From an uncultured Blautia sp. (GTDB taxonomy: Bacteria > Bacillota > Clostridia > Lachnospirales > Lachnospiraceae): a DNA stretch of 64,000 nucleotides. Positions 36,681 to 45,513 of this stretch are shown here, piece after piece. The notes under the pieces are model-generated. The model did no database searches. It was not told the origin of the DNA and saw only the letters and a list, made by a program, of their open reading frames with translations. A program made the translations under genes and the position numbers. Location of the stretch: positions 83,998 through 147,997 of the forward strand of contig UQMI01000001.1 of NCBI GenBank assembly GCA_900542045.1, given 5' to 3'. Position 1 is the first letter of the stretch; the number at the start of each line of letters is the position of its first letter.

Positions 36681-37193
36681 TCACTCTTCATTTTTTTCAA
36701 CCTGGAGCGTTCCGGACAATCCTGAAATATACTCTGCCCCGGAAACGGCTTCACCCAGTTCATACAGACCGCCTGCTCCGCCGAAATCTTCATAAAACAT
36801 TACCACATCACCCCAGGGAGCATAGTAAGCGAGTGTACCGGCGCCCGCTTCTGCCAGAGGTGCATCGCTGACATCCAGCTCCTGCGGCGGATAGAAAATT
36901 TTCTCATTGGTGCTGTAATCTTCCACCTCGATGCTTAACGGCAGCTGTTCGTACAGCTCACGGGCAGCCTGGCTGTCATTCAGTTCAAAAACGATTGTGT
37001 TCCCATTCGACTCCACACGGATCACCCTGTCAGACAAAGCAAGTCCGCTGTCAGCTGCATCTAACCGGGCGTCTGCTGAATTTTCTTCCTGTGTCCCGCT
37101 CCTGGTTTCATTCTGGAACTGCTCTGTCTGGCCGCAGGCTGAAAGACCGAGCAGAAAAGCAATTACACACAGGGAAACAATTCTTTTTTTCAT
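36681..37193 (-). CDS. Cyclophilin-like lipoprotein
   Basis: A 170-residue secreted lipoprotein. Signal peptide with lipobox LLGLSACG (Cys near residue 20), a Gln/Glu/Ser-rich linker, then a cyclophilin-like beta-barrel domain with GNTIVFELNDSQAARELYEQLPLSIEVEDYS and a late YAPWGDVVMFYEDFG. The family (cyclophilin_like2) has no established function. The start ATG at 37191-37193 follows GGAGGTGTCT. Confidence 0.78.
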   Translation of the reverse strand: MKKRIVSLCVIAFLLGLSACGQTEQFQNETRSGTQEENSADARLDAADSGLALSDRVIRVESNGNTIVFELNDSQAARELYEQLPLSIEVEDYSTNEKIFYPPQELDVSDAPLAEAGAGTLAYYAPWGDVVMFYEDFGGAGGLYELGEAVSGAEYISGLSGTLQVEKNEE

Positions 37194-37629
37194 AGACACC
37201 TCCACTTTATTCTGAATCTGAGAGCTCCAGGGTAACTGATACATCGCCCTGACCAATAATGGTTCTCAGTTCTTTTTCAGTGTAGCATCTGTTTTTTAGT
37301 TCAGCAAATACTTATATTTAATCGTTATTTATAGTTATTTTCTATGACTGTAGACAAAATATGACCAACAATATGACTAAATATGCAAGCCTATTTCAAC
37401 TCTCCTGCCAATCACTCTCAAGACTCCGAACACATTGCTCACCAAATGTACCTTTGGTTTTCGTCAGTTTGCTTTTTTATAACATTTTTTTAATCATATT
37501 ATTTCTTCATAATTGATAACTATAGGTGTATCTGATATACTAAGATATTAATAAAACAGCAGACCGATCGACGGTGTGGGATGGCCGTGCCGGTATACCA
37601 GCTGCAAATCTAAAAGGAGGCTATTTTAT
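37194..37629. other. Intergenic region with LysR promoter
   Basis: AT-rich 436-bp gap between divergent genes. A SigA-type promoter TTGATA-17 bp-TATACT for lysR is at 37513-37541. Nothing else is recognised. Confidence 0.5.
37513..37541 (+). promoter_or_regulatory. Promoter of the LysR gene
   Basis: TTGATA (37513-37518), 17-bp spacer, TATACT (37536-37541), about 90 bp before the start codon. Confidence 0.65.
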
Positions 37630-38529
37630 ATGGAATTACGTGTCCTTCAATATTTCCTCGCAGTAGCAAGAGAACAGAGCATTTCCGGAGCTGCCCAGTC
37701 TCTGCATCTGTCCCAGCCTACCCTTTCCACCCAGATAAAAGCCATGGAAGAGGAACTGGGCAAGCAGCTCCTGATACGGGGAACACCCGGATCCCGGAAG
37801 ATTACCCTGACCGAAGAAGGCATGATCCTGCGGAAACGCGCAGAGGAAATCCTCTCTCTGGTGAACCGTACCACCAGCGAGATCGCCCTTTCTGACCAGT
37901 CCGTCGCCGGCGATGTTTACATCGGAGCCGGAGAAACCGACGGGATCCGTATTCTCACTCAGGCCGCCCGAACAGTCCAGACCCGGTATCCCCATGTGCA
38001 TTTTCATATTTCCAGCGGAGACGGAAAAGATGTGCTGGAGAACCTGGACAAAGGCCTGATCGATTTCGGCCTTCTACTGCAGCAGGTGGATATTTCCAAA
38101 TACGAGATGCTGGAGATACCTGTAAAAGAAACCTGGGGAGTGCTGATGCGCAGAGATTCTCCTCTGGCCCGGAAAACAGTCATAGCGCCGGAAGACCTGT
38201 GGGACGTACCTCTTATCATCTCCCGTCAGGCCTCTTCCAGCGCCATGCTTTCCTCCTGGCTGAAAAAAGATCTGTCTGCCCTCAATATCGCAGCCACCTA
38301 CAGCCTGCTGTATAACGGTTCCCTTATGGTAGAAGAAGGGATGGGCTATGCCCTCTGCCTGGATAAGATCATTAATACCAGCGGCGACAGCTGTCTCTGC
38401 TTTCGTCCGTTTTCTCCTTCTCTGGAGCTGAGCGTCTATATGGTCTGGAAAAGGTATCAGGTGTTCTCCAAAGCTGCAGAAACATATCTGCATACGCTGC
38501 AGGAATATATATCATCGATTTCAGAGTGA
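37630..38529 (+). CDS. LysR-family transcriptional regulator
   Basis: A 299-residue LysR regulator: winged HTH at residues 1-60 (MELRVLQYFLAVAREQSISGAAQSLHLSQPTLSTQIK is the typical opening, given here in two parts: MELRVLQYFLAVARE and AAQSLHLSQPTLSTQIK), then a substrate-binding domain. The start ATG at 37630 follows AAAGGAGG. Its target is unknown; the usual divergent neighbour is a cyclophilin-like lipoprotein rather than a metabolic gene. A degenerate paralogue lies convergently just downstream (38575-38873). Confidence 0.9.
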   Translation: MELRVLQYFLAVAREQSISGAAQSLHLSQPTLSTQIKAMEEELGKQLLIRGTPGSRKITLTEEGMILRKRAEEILSLVNRTTSEIALSDQSVAGDVYIGAGETDGIRILTQAARTVQTRYPHVHFHISSGDGKDVLENLDKGLIDFGLLLQQVDISKYEMLEIPVKETWGVLMRRDSPLARKTVIAPEDLWDVPLIISRQASSSAMLSSWLKKDLSALNIAATYSLLYNGSLMVEEGMGYALCLDKIINTSGDSCLCFRPFSPSLELSVYMVWKRYQVFSKAAETYLHTLQEYISSISE

Positions 38530-38574
38530 ATTTCCGGATGAACTTCCGGAAATTCCCAAAAGAGACTTTTTTAA

Positions 38575-38873
38575 TCAGCAGTTATTCTGCCGGAACACTT
38601 CGCGGATATAATCAATAAACTTATGAGCCGCCAGTCCCTGATCCATACGGTCTTTGATATGGTCAGCCGTGGCAATATACAGATCAAAGACCACTGCAGG
38701 ATACCGTTCATGAAAAGCCTGGAACAGCCTTGCCAGCATTTCCACACTTCCCAGATCACCGCAGCCCACAGAAACGGTGCCTTCCACATTTTCTTCCTGT
38801 TCTGTCAGCTCTTCCTGGTGATGCTCTCTTCCCGGACCACTGTTAAAAAATATCGCAAAACCCGTAACTCCAT
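38575..38873 (-). pseudogene. LysR regulator remnant with two internal deletions
   Basis: Good ribosome site GGGGAGGAAGACAT and ATG at 38871-38873 open MELRVLRYFLTVVREES, the normal LysR N-terminus, but after about 20 residues the frame hits a stop. In another frame the middle of a LysR (ENVEGTVSVGCGDLGSVEML .. YIATADHIKDRMDQGL) continues and jumps directly to a typical C-terminus (FIDYIREVF). So most of the HTH and most of the effector domain are gone. It cannot make a regulator. Confidence 0.8.
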
Positions 38874-39098
38874 ATGTCTTCCTCCCCGGCATTTTCTGCA
38901 GCGGCTCATGCAGCAGGGATCTGTGTCCCCATGCTTCGCGATCCTGCCTCGCCTGCTTTTCTGGTATATCTGTCTTTCGTTATAACAAACCCATGCCTGA
39001 CGGGCAAGATTTCCCTGTTTTCTTAAACGGAAGCATATATAAAGCGGGCTGTCTTCTGCACAGCCCGCTGCCAAAACTCCCATCATGAAAACCTTTGC

Positions 39099-40178
39099 TC
39101 AGGTCTCCTGCCAGATCCAGCACATGCCATTGTAAAAATATTCCATGGCATACTCCCCGCTGTGGGTCCCGCCTTCCTGCTCCAGGAAGTACAGATTCCC
39201 CTGGCTTTCATTGTCTGCAACCCGAAATGTTCCATCTTCCACATCTGCCATGGCCTCGATCTGATTTTTGAAGGAGGCATAGGCAAAATCCTCTGTACCG
39301 GATGCGGCGAAAATAAAGAAATCATTCCAGTCATGTCCTGCATCCCGCACAAGAGAAGCCATATACTCACCGTCAGAAGTGAGATTGCCGCTGGAAGGCA
39401 TAAAGTAGCGGAAATAGTCCAGACAATACTGGAACGTCCGCCAGGTAGCCACAGAACCCATGGAGAAGCCGCAGAAAGCCCGGTGATCTCTGGATGCCTG
39501 CAGTCCTTCCGGGGTGGTGTCTTCTGCATAGGTACTGTAGGTTCCCTCCACTGCCGGAATCAGATCATTGATCAGCTCATTGTGATAATTCTCCGTCAGC
39601 CGCAGAGCCAGAGAATAATCCGCACTGTCCTCCTCACTTTCGTTATTGTAAGTGGGGCAGACAACGATCATTGTCTGCATCTTCCCATCTGCCATGGCGT
39701 GATCCAGAACATTCTTAAATTCAGCCGGCTGCTCCGGCGTTTCCAGATAAGTGGTTTCGTTGCTCCATCCTCCGTGCATCAGATAAAACACATTGTAATT
39801 TTCATCTTCTGTATATCCGTAAGGAAGATAGACGATGGCCCGCTTTGTCAGAATCTGACTTTCCTCTTCATAAGTCATGGATTCATAAGTATCATAGTTC
39901 AGTTCCACCAGTGTTCCCGGATATTCCGATTCTGAAAAATACTCCTGCGGAATCTGAGCCAGCTCCGCCGGAAGGCTGGCGCCAGTCACAGTCTTTTCCC
40001 CTTCCTGCTTTCCCTGATCATTCGTATCATCTGTATTTTCTCCATTCATAGATATTTCCCTTTCCGATACAATGCTTCCTGTATCTGTATTTTGCTCCGC
40101 AGTCACCGCATTACTCCCGCAGCCGGTCAGCAGCGTCAGCATTGCCATAATTCCCGCCAGTATCCTGTTTTTCTTCAT
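39099..40178 (-). CDS. Putative secreted esterase lipoprotein (CE1/feruloyl esterase-like)
   Basis: A 359-residue lipoprotein with signal peptide and lipobox LLTGCGS (Cys at 20), a Thr/Asn-rich linker to about residue 75, and an alpha/beta-hydrolase esterase domain: oxyanion region VFYLMHGGWSNET, nucleophile elbow GFSMGS, late catalytic His in GGTHSGEYAMEYF. Such esterases (Esterase D/feruloyl type) deacylate plant polysaccharides or siderophores at the cell surface; the substrate here is unknown. Catalytic residues are intact. Confidence 0.85.
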   Translation of the reverse strand: MKKNRILAGIMAMLTLLTGCGSNAVTAEQNTDTGSIVSEREISMNGENTDDTNDQGKQEGEKTVTGASLPAELAQIPQEYFSESEYPGTLVELNYDTYESMTYEEESQILTKRAIVYLPYGYTEDENYNVFYLMHGGWSNETTYLETPEQPAEFKNVLDHAMADGKMQTMIVVCPTYNNESEEDSADYSLALRLTENYHNELINDLIPAVEGTYSTYAEDTTPEGLQASRDHRAFCGFSMGSVATWRTFQYCLDYFRYFMPSSGNLTSDGEYMASLVRDAGHDWNDFFIFAASGTEDFAYASFKNQIEAMADVEDGTFRVADNESQGNLYFLEQEGGTHSGEYAMEYFYNGMCWIWQET

Positions 40179-40243
40179 CGTCTCACCTCTTGTTATTTAT
40201 TTTTCCAGGAATCTCCGTTTCCATTCCTGCTGTCATTCATTAT

Positions 40244-40275
40244 AAAAAAACGAGACCCGTTCAGAAGTCTCGTTT
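40244..40275 (-). terminator. Intrinsic terminator of the polymerase/YolD unit
   Basis: ACGAGAC/GTCTCGT hairpin followed by TTTTTTTATA on the minus strand; an A/T tail on the other side makes it usable both ways. Confidence 0.85.
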
Positions 40276-40367
40276 TGTTAAGCAATATATACCGTAAGGT
40301 TTTGACTGGCGGGCTGTGACGGCCATGTCACCAGAAATATCTGTTGCAGCTGGTCATTTTTTCATTT

Positions 40368-40817
40368 CTACTCCCACTCCATATCCTGAAATAATTCTCC
40401 CTCAATCTCCAGAATATCCGGCAGAGGGATTACCTGTCCGCCTTCCAGTTCCAGCACACGGCGGTTTCTCCGAAGCTTCTCCGGTCTTCCCCGGACTGTA
40501 AGGCAGGCGCCGCCTTCCTTCCGGTCATCCGGCTGAAAATAAGTGACGGCGATCTCCGGCAGCAGACTGCCGGCAGCGGCCGCCTGTTCCATACATCGTT
40601 CCAACAGCAGAAGCCTGCGGTTCAGTTCTTCCTTACGGCTGTCTGTCAACTCCTGTCTGGGATCGGTCAGGCGGGCTGTCTCCCGGATCACATCTCCATA
40701 ACCGGTCAGTGCGGCAAAGGGTGAAAACTGCGCCGCCCGTTCTTTCATGGACATCTGAGGATGTTTTCTGGAAAACGGATGCGGCAGATGGATAATATCG
40801 TCATAAGGTCCGTTCAT
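40368..40817 (-). CDS. YolD-like protein
   Basis: A 149-residue YolD-like protein (MNGPYDDIIHLPHPFS, MSMKERAAQFSPFAALTGYGD). YolD family members accompany Y-family polymerases in Firmicutes and are thought to be UmuD-like partners, with no proof of role. The start ATG overlaps the polymerase stop in TCATG (4 bp), so translation is coupled. RBS GGAGGACACAAAGC. Confidence 0.88.
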   Translation of the reverse strand: MNGPYDDIIHLPHPFSRKHPQMSMKERAAQFSPFAALTGYGDVIRETARLTDPRQELTDSRKEELNRRLLLLERCMEQAAAAGSLLPEIAVTYFQPDDRKEGGACLTVRGRPEKLRRNRRVLELEGGQVIPLPDILEIEGELFQDMEWE

Positions 40818-42337
40818 GCTTTGTGTCCTCCAATGGTTCGGTTGCGTTCCCGGGCGGTGGCGCCCTCTTCCAGATTCATGCCCCGCAGCACTGCGTTCTT
40901 GCCATACTTTTTCTTGATCTCCAACATGGCTTTTTGCCACTTCTTTTCTCTTTCCTGCTCTTTTTCCTCTTTATTTCGCTGTTCTTCCAGCAGTTCATAA
41001 TCCGTGAACAGTTCCAGCTGCTCAAAGGTTTCCTTTCGGGGGATTTGTTCCTCATCTACCACATGGGTGGCCGTCAGGTACAGCCGGCGGATCAGCAGTC
41101 CGGGATCCACGATCCGGTCAAACAGCTGTGCCGCTGCTTCCATCAGTTTTTCTGACGATGCCGTATAGCGCTCCAGATTCTGTGTCCCATGGGCATGCCG
41201 AGGCACCGCCCGTCCATAGCGGTCCCGGGTCACTTCCCCCTGGTATCTGCGCCTGCCAGAAGAAGAGTTCAGATTCTCACGGTCATACCCGGCCGTGAGC
41301 ACCAGCTGATTCGTCACCAGGTTCCGGTCCACCAGCTCCAGCGCCAGCATGTCTGCCATTTCCCGCAGCACCAGTCTGGCTTTTTCGAAGGGATAGGGAC
41401 AGGAAAGGACCTGGCCGGATCCCACACTGTTGGACGCCGGTTTATAGGCTTTGATATCTGCAATGGTGCAGGGTTCCCAGCCCCAGGCATGATCAATCAA
41501 AAGCTCTGCATTTACGCCGAACAACTGATACAGCAGATCTTCATTCAGATAATCATTTTCCTTTCCCAGCGAACATCTGGCAATATCTCCCATGGTGAAC
41601 AGGCCGTGGTCCTCCAGCTTTCTGGCATATCCCCGGCCCACCCGCCAGAAATCCGTCAGGGGACGGTGCTGCCAGAGCAGCTGGCGGTAGCGCATTTCAT
41701 CCAGTTCCGCGATCCGCACGCCATTTTCATCTGGCGGGATATGTTTTGCCACAATATCCATAGCCACCTTGCACAGATACAGATTCGTTCCCACGCCGGC
41801 TGCCGCAGTGATCCCCACAGTCCTCTGCACATCCAGGATCATGCGGGACGCCAGTTCCCGCGCAGTAATCCCATAGGTTTTCAGGTATCCGGTGGCGTCC
41901 ACGAAAACTTCGTCAATAGAATACACATGAATATCTTCCGGCGCCACATATTTCAGATACACTTCATAAATTCTGGAGCTGTACTGCATATAAAGGGCCA
42001 TCTGCGGCGGCGCCACCAGATAGTCCACTGCCAGTTCCGGGTGATCCCGCAGCTCACAAGCCATCCAGGAGGAACCGGTCAGTTCCTGCATCGGCGCCTG
42101 CCTTTTCCGTTCCCGATTGACTTCCCGGATCCTCTGTATCACTTCAAACAGCCGGGGTCTTCCCGGCACGCCATATTCTTTCAGAGACGGAGAGACAGAA
42201 AGACAGATGGTCTTTTCTGTCCGGCTCTGATCTGCCACCACCAGGTTGACACCCATGGGATCCAGGCCGCGCTCCAGGCATTCCACCGATGCGTAAAATG
42301 ATTTCAGATCAATGGCCAGATATATCCTTTCGGACAT
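40814..42337 (-). CDS. Y-family DNA polymerase (UmuC/DinB type)
   Basis: A 507-residue translesion DNA polymerase. Palm motifs IYLAIDLKSFYASVE and the metal-binding YSIDEVFVDATGY are intact; the finger and little-finger regions follow, with a long charged C-terminal tail (EEQRNKEEKEQEREK). It is the UvrX/YqjW-like type with YolD. The start ATG (42335-42337) follows GGAGAGG. An upstream membrane protein gene (42411-42860) precedes it by 73 bp. No LexA box is clearly seen at the promoter, so SOS control is not shown. Confidence 0.92.
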   Translation of the reverse strand: MSERIYLAIDLKSFYASVECLERGLDPMGVNLVVADQSRTEKTICLSVSPSLKEYGVPGRPRLFEVIQRIREVNRERKRQAPMQELTGSSWMACELRDHPELAVDYLVAPPQMALYMQYSSRIYEVYLKYVAPEDIHVYSIDEVFVDATGYLKTYGITARELASRMILDVQRTVGITAAAGVGTNLYLCKVAMDIVAKHIPPDENGVRIAELDEMRYRQLLWQHRPLTDFWRVGRGYARKLEDHGLFTMGDIARCSLGKENDYLNEDLLYQLFGVNAELLIDHAWGWEPCTIADIKAYKPASNSVGSGQVLSCPYPFEKARLVLREMADMLALELVDRNLVTNQLVLTAGYDRENLNSSSGRRRYQGEVTRDRYGRAVPRHAHGTQNLERYTASSEKLMEAAAQLFDRIVDPGLLIRRLYLTATHVVDEEQIPRKETFEQLELFTDYELLEEQRNKEEKEQEREKKWQKAMLEIKKKYGKNAVLRGMNLEEGATARERNRTIGGHKA

Positions 42338-42410
42338 CAGCAATCCTCTCCTTCCATACTGAGATAAAAGCTAAAAGAATTGTATTCATTGTTCACATCT
42401 TCCGGGTCTG

Positions 42411-42860
42411 TCAGATAGGTGGCTGAGCAGTTGGCATTTTCATCATGTATATTGATGCCGTCATAATATGATCCGCTGTGCTTTTGGAAGACATGAATTT
42501 GGGAATGTAAATCGCCGTCAGCAGCAGAATCGGCCCAAAGATCATCAGCAGCACATATTTTTTTGTGCGGGGCACGGGAACACGATAAAACTCGGCTATT
42601 TTCACTGCATCTCTTTTCACAGAACGCACCGTCTTGTTGACCACATTCACAGTCTGGACGGCTGCTCTGGCCTGCATGGCGTCTCCCGCCTGGGCAAGAG
42701 GTGTATCTTCAAAACGTCCCATTATACTTCCCGCTGCGTTCATGCCATGGACCTGCCGTAGCTGTTCCGGATCCTCATATTTCCCTGCGATCAGACCTGC
42801 TCTGCTCATCAGATTTATCCAGACCGGATTTTTCCCGGCTGCCCGGGTTTTAGGAAGCAC
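42411..42860 (-). CDS. Hypothetical protein with one membrane helix
   Basis: Up to 149 residues, unrecognised. It carries one strong membrane helix near the C-terminus (YVLLMIFGPILLLTAIYIP) after a basic segment and mostly polar N-terminus. The start is uncertain: GTG at 42858-42860 is the best in-frame candidate, with GGAG only 2 bases away, and a TATAAT box lies about 30 bp upstream. It is followed by the Y-family polymerase on the same strand, so it may belong to that unit. Confidence 0.55.
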   Translation of the reverse strand: MLPKTRAAGKNPVWINLMSRAGLIAGKYEDPEQLRQVHGMNAAGSIMGRFEDTPLAQAGDAMQARAAVQTVNVVNKTVRSVKRDAVKIAEFYRVPVPRTKKYVLLMIFGPILLLTAIYIPKFMSSKSTADHIMTASIYMMKMPTAQPPI

Positions 42861-42955
42861 AGCTCCATATTTGTCCTGATAAATTATAACATGATAAAAA
42901 GCGGAATACCACCGCTGAAAAAATCATTTCTGCCTGACCTGCCTGATTCCTGATA

Positions 42956-43273
42956 TACAGTGGATTTTCCGCTTACTCAATTTTCGACCGTATTTTAGTG
43001 CTCCCCACTACGGGCGTTTTTCGCATTTTCCCATATCCCGCGGTAACGAAGCACTTCCTGGTACGGGCGTTTCCCGCAGTTTCTTTTATCCTGCGGTAAC
43101 AAAGCACTTCCCAGTACGGGTGTTTCCCGCACTTTCCTTTATCCTACAGTAACGAAGCACTTCCTGGTACGGGTGTTTCCCGCACTTTCCTTTATCCTGC
43201 GGTAACGAGGCACTTCCTGGTACGGGTGTTTCCCGCACTTTCTCATATTCCGCGGTAACACCCTTTTATATAC
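42956..43273. repeat. 53-bp tandem repeat array B (six units)
   Basis: Exact 53-bp steps at 42956, 43009, 43062, 43115, 43168 and 43221. Units read TACGGGCG or TACGGGTG, TTTCCCGCA at 9-17, GCGGTAA at 32-38 and GCACTTCC near 43-50, giving a small CCGCA/TGCGG stem in most. The first unit (TACAGTGG..CCGTATTTT) looks like an array A unit, linking the two families. Units 2-6 differ from each other by only a few bases, so the array is recently amplified. Confidence 0.95.
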
Positions 43274-43344
43274 TGTACCCTATAAGGCAGACACGGTGAA
43301 AAATCCTCTTATACGCATTTGAAGACCCAGATTCAACCTGTGAA

Positions 43345-43530
43345 CACAGGTCTGTCTGGATTTGAAAGCACATCTTTCTCTTTTTCCATCTTATGGACAT
43401 GGATCTGTCCAGTCAGAAGGAAAGTTTGAACGGGCCATCCTCTTTTCCCAACTTACAGACACAGATCTGTCCAGTCAGAAAGAAAGTTTGAACGGGCCAT
43501 CTCCTTTTTTTCAACCTGCAGACACGGATC
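43345..43530. repeat. About 62-bp tandem repeat, two to three copies
   Basis: The segment around GATCTGTCCAGTCAGAA, AAAGTTTGAACGGGCCAT and CTCTTTTCCCAAC.T.CAGACAC occurs at 43402 and 43464 with 62 bp spacing, and a truncated third copy starts near 43527. A more diverged fragment precedes it. It is distinct from the adjacent 53-bp array. Confidence 0.7.
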
Positions 43531-43603
43531 TTACCGGGTTAAAGTGGTTGGCGTATGATTTTCCCCATGAATTCCGGATATTGTATAAAATCACGCACCA
43601 CGT

Positions 43604-43642
43604 ACAGGGGGCTGCCACACAATCGTGTGTGGTGCCCCCTGT
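43604..43642. terminator. Long GC-rich hairpin
   Basis: ACAGGGGGC and GCCCCCTGT with CCACACA/TGTGTGG inside form a nearly perfect 18-bp stem with a short loop. No clean poly-T follows on either strand, so a terminator role is plausible but not certain. Confidence 0.5.
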
Positions 43643-43673
43643 GCTGTTATTCTATCTTAAATTAGGAGGTCAT

Positions 43674-43916
43674 TTATCTTGCGATCAAACTTGTTATTTC
43701 ACGTATTTCTGCAGCACGGTCCGCAACAGCGCCGGCAGAAGTGATCATTTCTTTAAAATAACCGCATACCGTATCTGCCGTTCCCGCTTCATACAGATCC
43801 ACGCCGAAAATACCGGCGTTTTTCAGGATCGGGCGCAGTTTTTCTTCCACATCTCCGTCAAATCCCAGATGAAAGTCTGCAACGCAGGGGCAGACCACAT
43901 CCAGCAGCGGACACTA
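43674..43916 (-). pseudogene. 3' remnant of a mannitol dehydrogenase-family gene
   Basis: About 80 codons remain. The ending AGIFGVDLYEAG followed by GYFKEMITSAGAV is the characteristic C-terminus of mannitol/fructuronate dehydrogenases (PF08125). The rest of the gene is missing: immediately upstream the frame runs into a TAG at about 43914-43916 and the sequence belongs to another gene. The remnant is read in a different frame from the hypothetical gene that overlaps it, so it is a fusion junction, not a live gene. Confidence 0.7.
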
Positions 43917-44335
43917 AGCGAAGCCGGGGCGGAACAGAGGATCTCTCCTTTTTTCACAGACAACTCGAGCCCCCTGTAAGGCTCTTTCTGCAAACAGATA
44001 ATGGACCCTTTTCTCAGAGAAATCCGTATCTTCTGCTGCCAATTCTGGGGAATGAACAGGATAATCTTCTTTTGCCGCCCCTCGTAATACTGGATCACCA
44101 GATTCTGGTTGAAGCCGTCCCGGATCTCCACCTGTGCGTTCCTCTCCCGGATCTGGTATTCCCTGGCATCTTCCTCCGTCAAAACAGAAGTGCTCCACTG
44201 CAGCCGTTTCCGCGCTCTTTTCCATTCACTGAAATAGTCTGCCATCGCACGATCCAACCGGTTTACAATTTCCCATCCCATTTCATAAGCCGTCTCCATT
44301 GTTATTTTCTCCATCTCTGCTCTCTTTTTCTGCAC
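43823..44335 (-). CDS. Hypothetical protein, C-terminus probably disrupted
   Basis: Up to 170 residues. Start GTG at 44333-44335 with GGGAG upstream. The first ~135 residues are a soluble charged protein (WEIVNRLDRAMADYFSEWK, FNQNLVIQYYEGRQKKI) with no recognised domain. The last ~30 residues are read out of frame through the mannitol dehydrogenase remnant, so the natural C-terminus was probably replaced by a deletion. No function can be inferred. Confidence 0.45.
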   Translation of the reverse strand: MQKKRAEMEKITMETAYEMGWEIVNRLDRAMADYFSEWKRARKRLQWSTSVLTEEDAREYQIRERNAQVEIRDGFNQNLVIQYYEGRQKKIILFIPQNWQQKIRISLRKGSIICLQKEPYRGLELSVKKGEILCSAPASLSVRCWMWSAPALQTFIWDLTEMWKKNCARS

Positions 44336-44512
44336 TTTTTCTCCCAGAAAAAAAGCTGCAGTTACTTTCTCACTGATATGTTCCTAAATATAGACGACAA
44401 ATATTTGGGATTTATCTGTGAAACGTTTCTGTCTTATTAATTTTCCAGCTTCTTCGCTCTGCTGATCCGGCCAGACAAAATAGCATGTTCTGCTTTCCTT
44501 TCATCAAAAAAA

Positions 44513-44548
44513 CCAGGGGGCTATCAATTTCCCGACAGCCCCTTTTTT
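44513..44548. terminator. Bidirectional terminator after the esterase gene
   Basis: AGGGGGCT and AGCCCC pair around an intervening loop; TTTTTTT follows on the plus strand and CCTGGTTTTTTT on the minus strand. Confidence 0.8.
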
Positions 44549-44566
44549 TACACTTCTACGATTTCG

Positions 44567-45304
44567 TCAAAATTTTACTTCTAATACTTCATTCAGCCAT
44601 TCCACGCTGTCTTCCACCCACCGGGGCACACGGCTGCAGATCTCCTGTCCGGGCTTTAAAACAGCCGGATCACCTGTACTGAACCCGTGGGCGCCATAAG
44701 AATAAATGTGGCTTTCATACGGAACTTCTTTTTCTGTCAATGCCTGCAGAAACTTCACTGTATTCTCAATGGGAACCACATTGTCTGTCCGGGCGGCAAA
44801 TAAAAAACAGGGACACATTCCTGTATCCACCCTGCCGATCAGACCCGGCGCATTCCCCACATACCGGCGTACAGTTTCCTCCTGAAGGACTGCATAGCCA
44901 AGCACTGCCGCATTGGGCCGGTTCCTGCCCATAACAGCCCCACTGGCCGCCAGATGACCGCCGGCGGAAAATCCCACCACTGCAATTTTATCCGGATACA
45001 GGTTCCATTCCCCGGCCCTGGACCGGATCAGCTCCATGGCCTGTTCATAGTCCGTCAGAGGATTAGGCCAGGCTGCTGCTTCTCCCACCGAATACCGCAG
45101 GATAAAAGCCTGGTAGCCCTTCTGCAGATATGCCAGTGCCACCGGGTCCGCTTCCCGGTCGGAACACATCCTGTAGCCTCCTCCGGGGATTACCAGAACA
45201 GCCGGCCTTCTTGTGATGGATGGGAATTCTCCACCCACAGGCTGCAGGTATACTGTCAACGTTACATTTCTTTCTTCATTCAGTACGATCGTCTCGGTTA
45301 CCAT
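44567..45304 (-). CDS. Alpha/beta-hydrolase, acetyl-esterase/lipase type
   Basis: A 245-residue cytoplasmic esterase of the BD-FAE/dienelactone group: oxyanion hole VLVIPGGGY, nucleophile GFSAGGHLA, and late ARTDNVVPIEN (Asp) and GAHGFS (His). The start ATG at 45302-45304 follows AAGGGAGAGTACCCG. Probably deacetylates xylan- or sugar-derived esters; substrate unproven. It is preceded by a tiny gene (45361-45477). Confidence 0.88.
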   Translation of the reverse strand: MVTETIVLNEERNVTLTVYLQPVGGEFPSITRRPAVLVIPGGGYRMCSDREADPVALAYLQKGYQAFILRYSVGEAAAWPNPLTDYEQAMELIRSRAGEWNLYPDKIAVVGFSAGGHLAASGAVMGRNRPNAAVLGYAVLQEETVRRYVGNAPGLIGRVDTGMCPCFLFAARTDNVVPIENTVKFLQALTEKEVPYESHIYSYGAHGFSTGDPAVLKPGQEICSRVPRWVEDSVEWLNEVLEVKF

Positions 45305-45360
45305 CGGGTACTCTCCCTTCTGTTTTGCTGTTCCTATTATAACGTAGGGAGAGTTTTTTT

Positions 45361-45477
45361 TCATCTGTTTTTATCCATGCGCATCTTTTCTTCCCGGCGC
45401 ATTCTTTCTTTAGCTTCTTCCACTGATTCGCCTTCCTTTATTTTTTCGTTTGCCTTCACCAGCTTCGATTTCGCCAT
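45361..45477 (-). CDS. 38-residue small protein, shortened version of a clostridial SHOCT-like family
   Basis: Starts MAKSKLVKANEKI, ends EAKERMRREEKMRMDKNR, with GGAGGAATGAATC in front of the ATG. The opening and ending match a family of about 65-75-residue small clostridial proteins whose middle (an alternating amphipathic repeat) is missing here, so it appears to be an in-frame internal deletion. It may still be made. No biochemical role is known for the family to me. Confidence 0.55.
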   Translation of the reverse strand: MAKSKLVKANEKIKEGESVEEAKERMRREEKMRMDKNR

Positions 45478-45513
45478 GATTCATTCCTCCATTCTTTTTC
45501 CTTTTGGCAAAAC

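Noticed and set aside
42956..43530. CRISPR array
   Set aside because: The 53-bp and 62-bp units are contiguous and vary along their whole length; there are no constant repeats with unique spacers and no cas genes.
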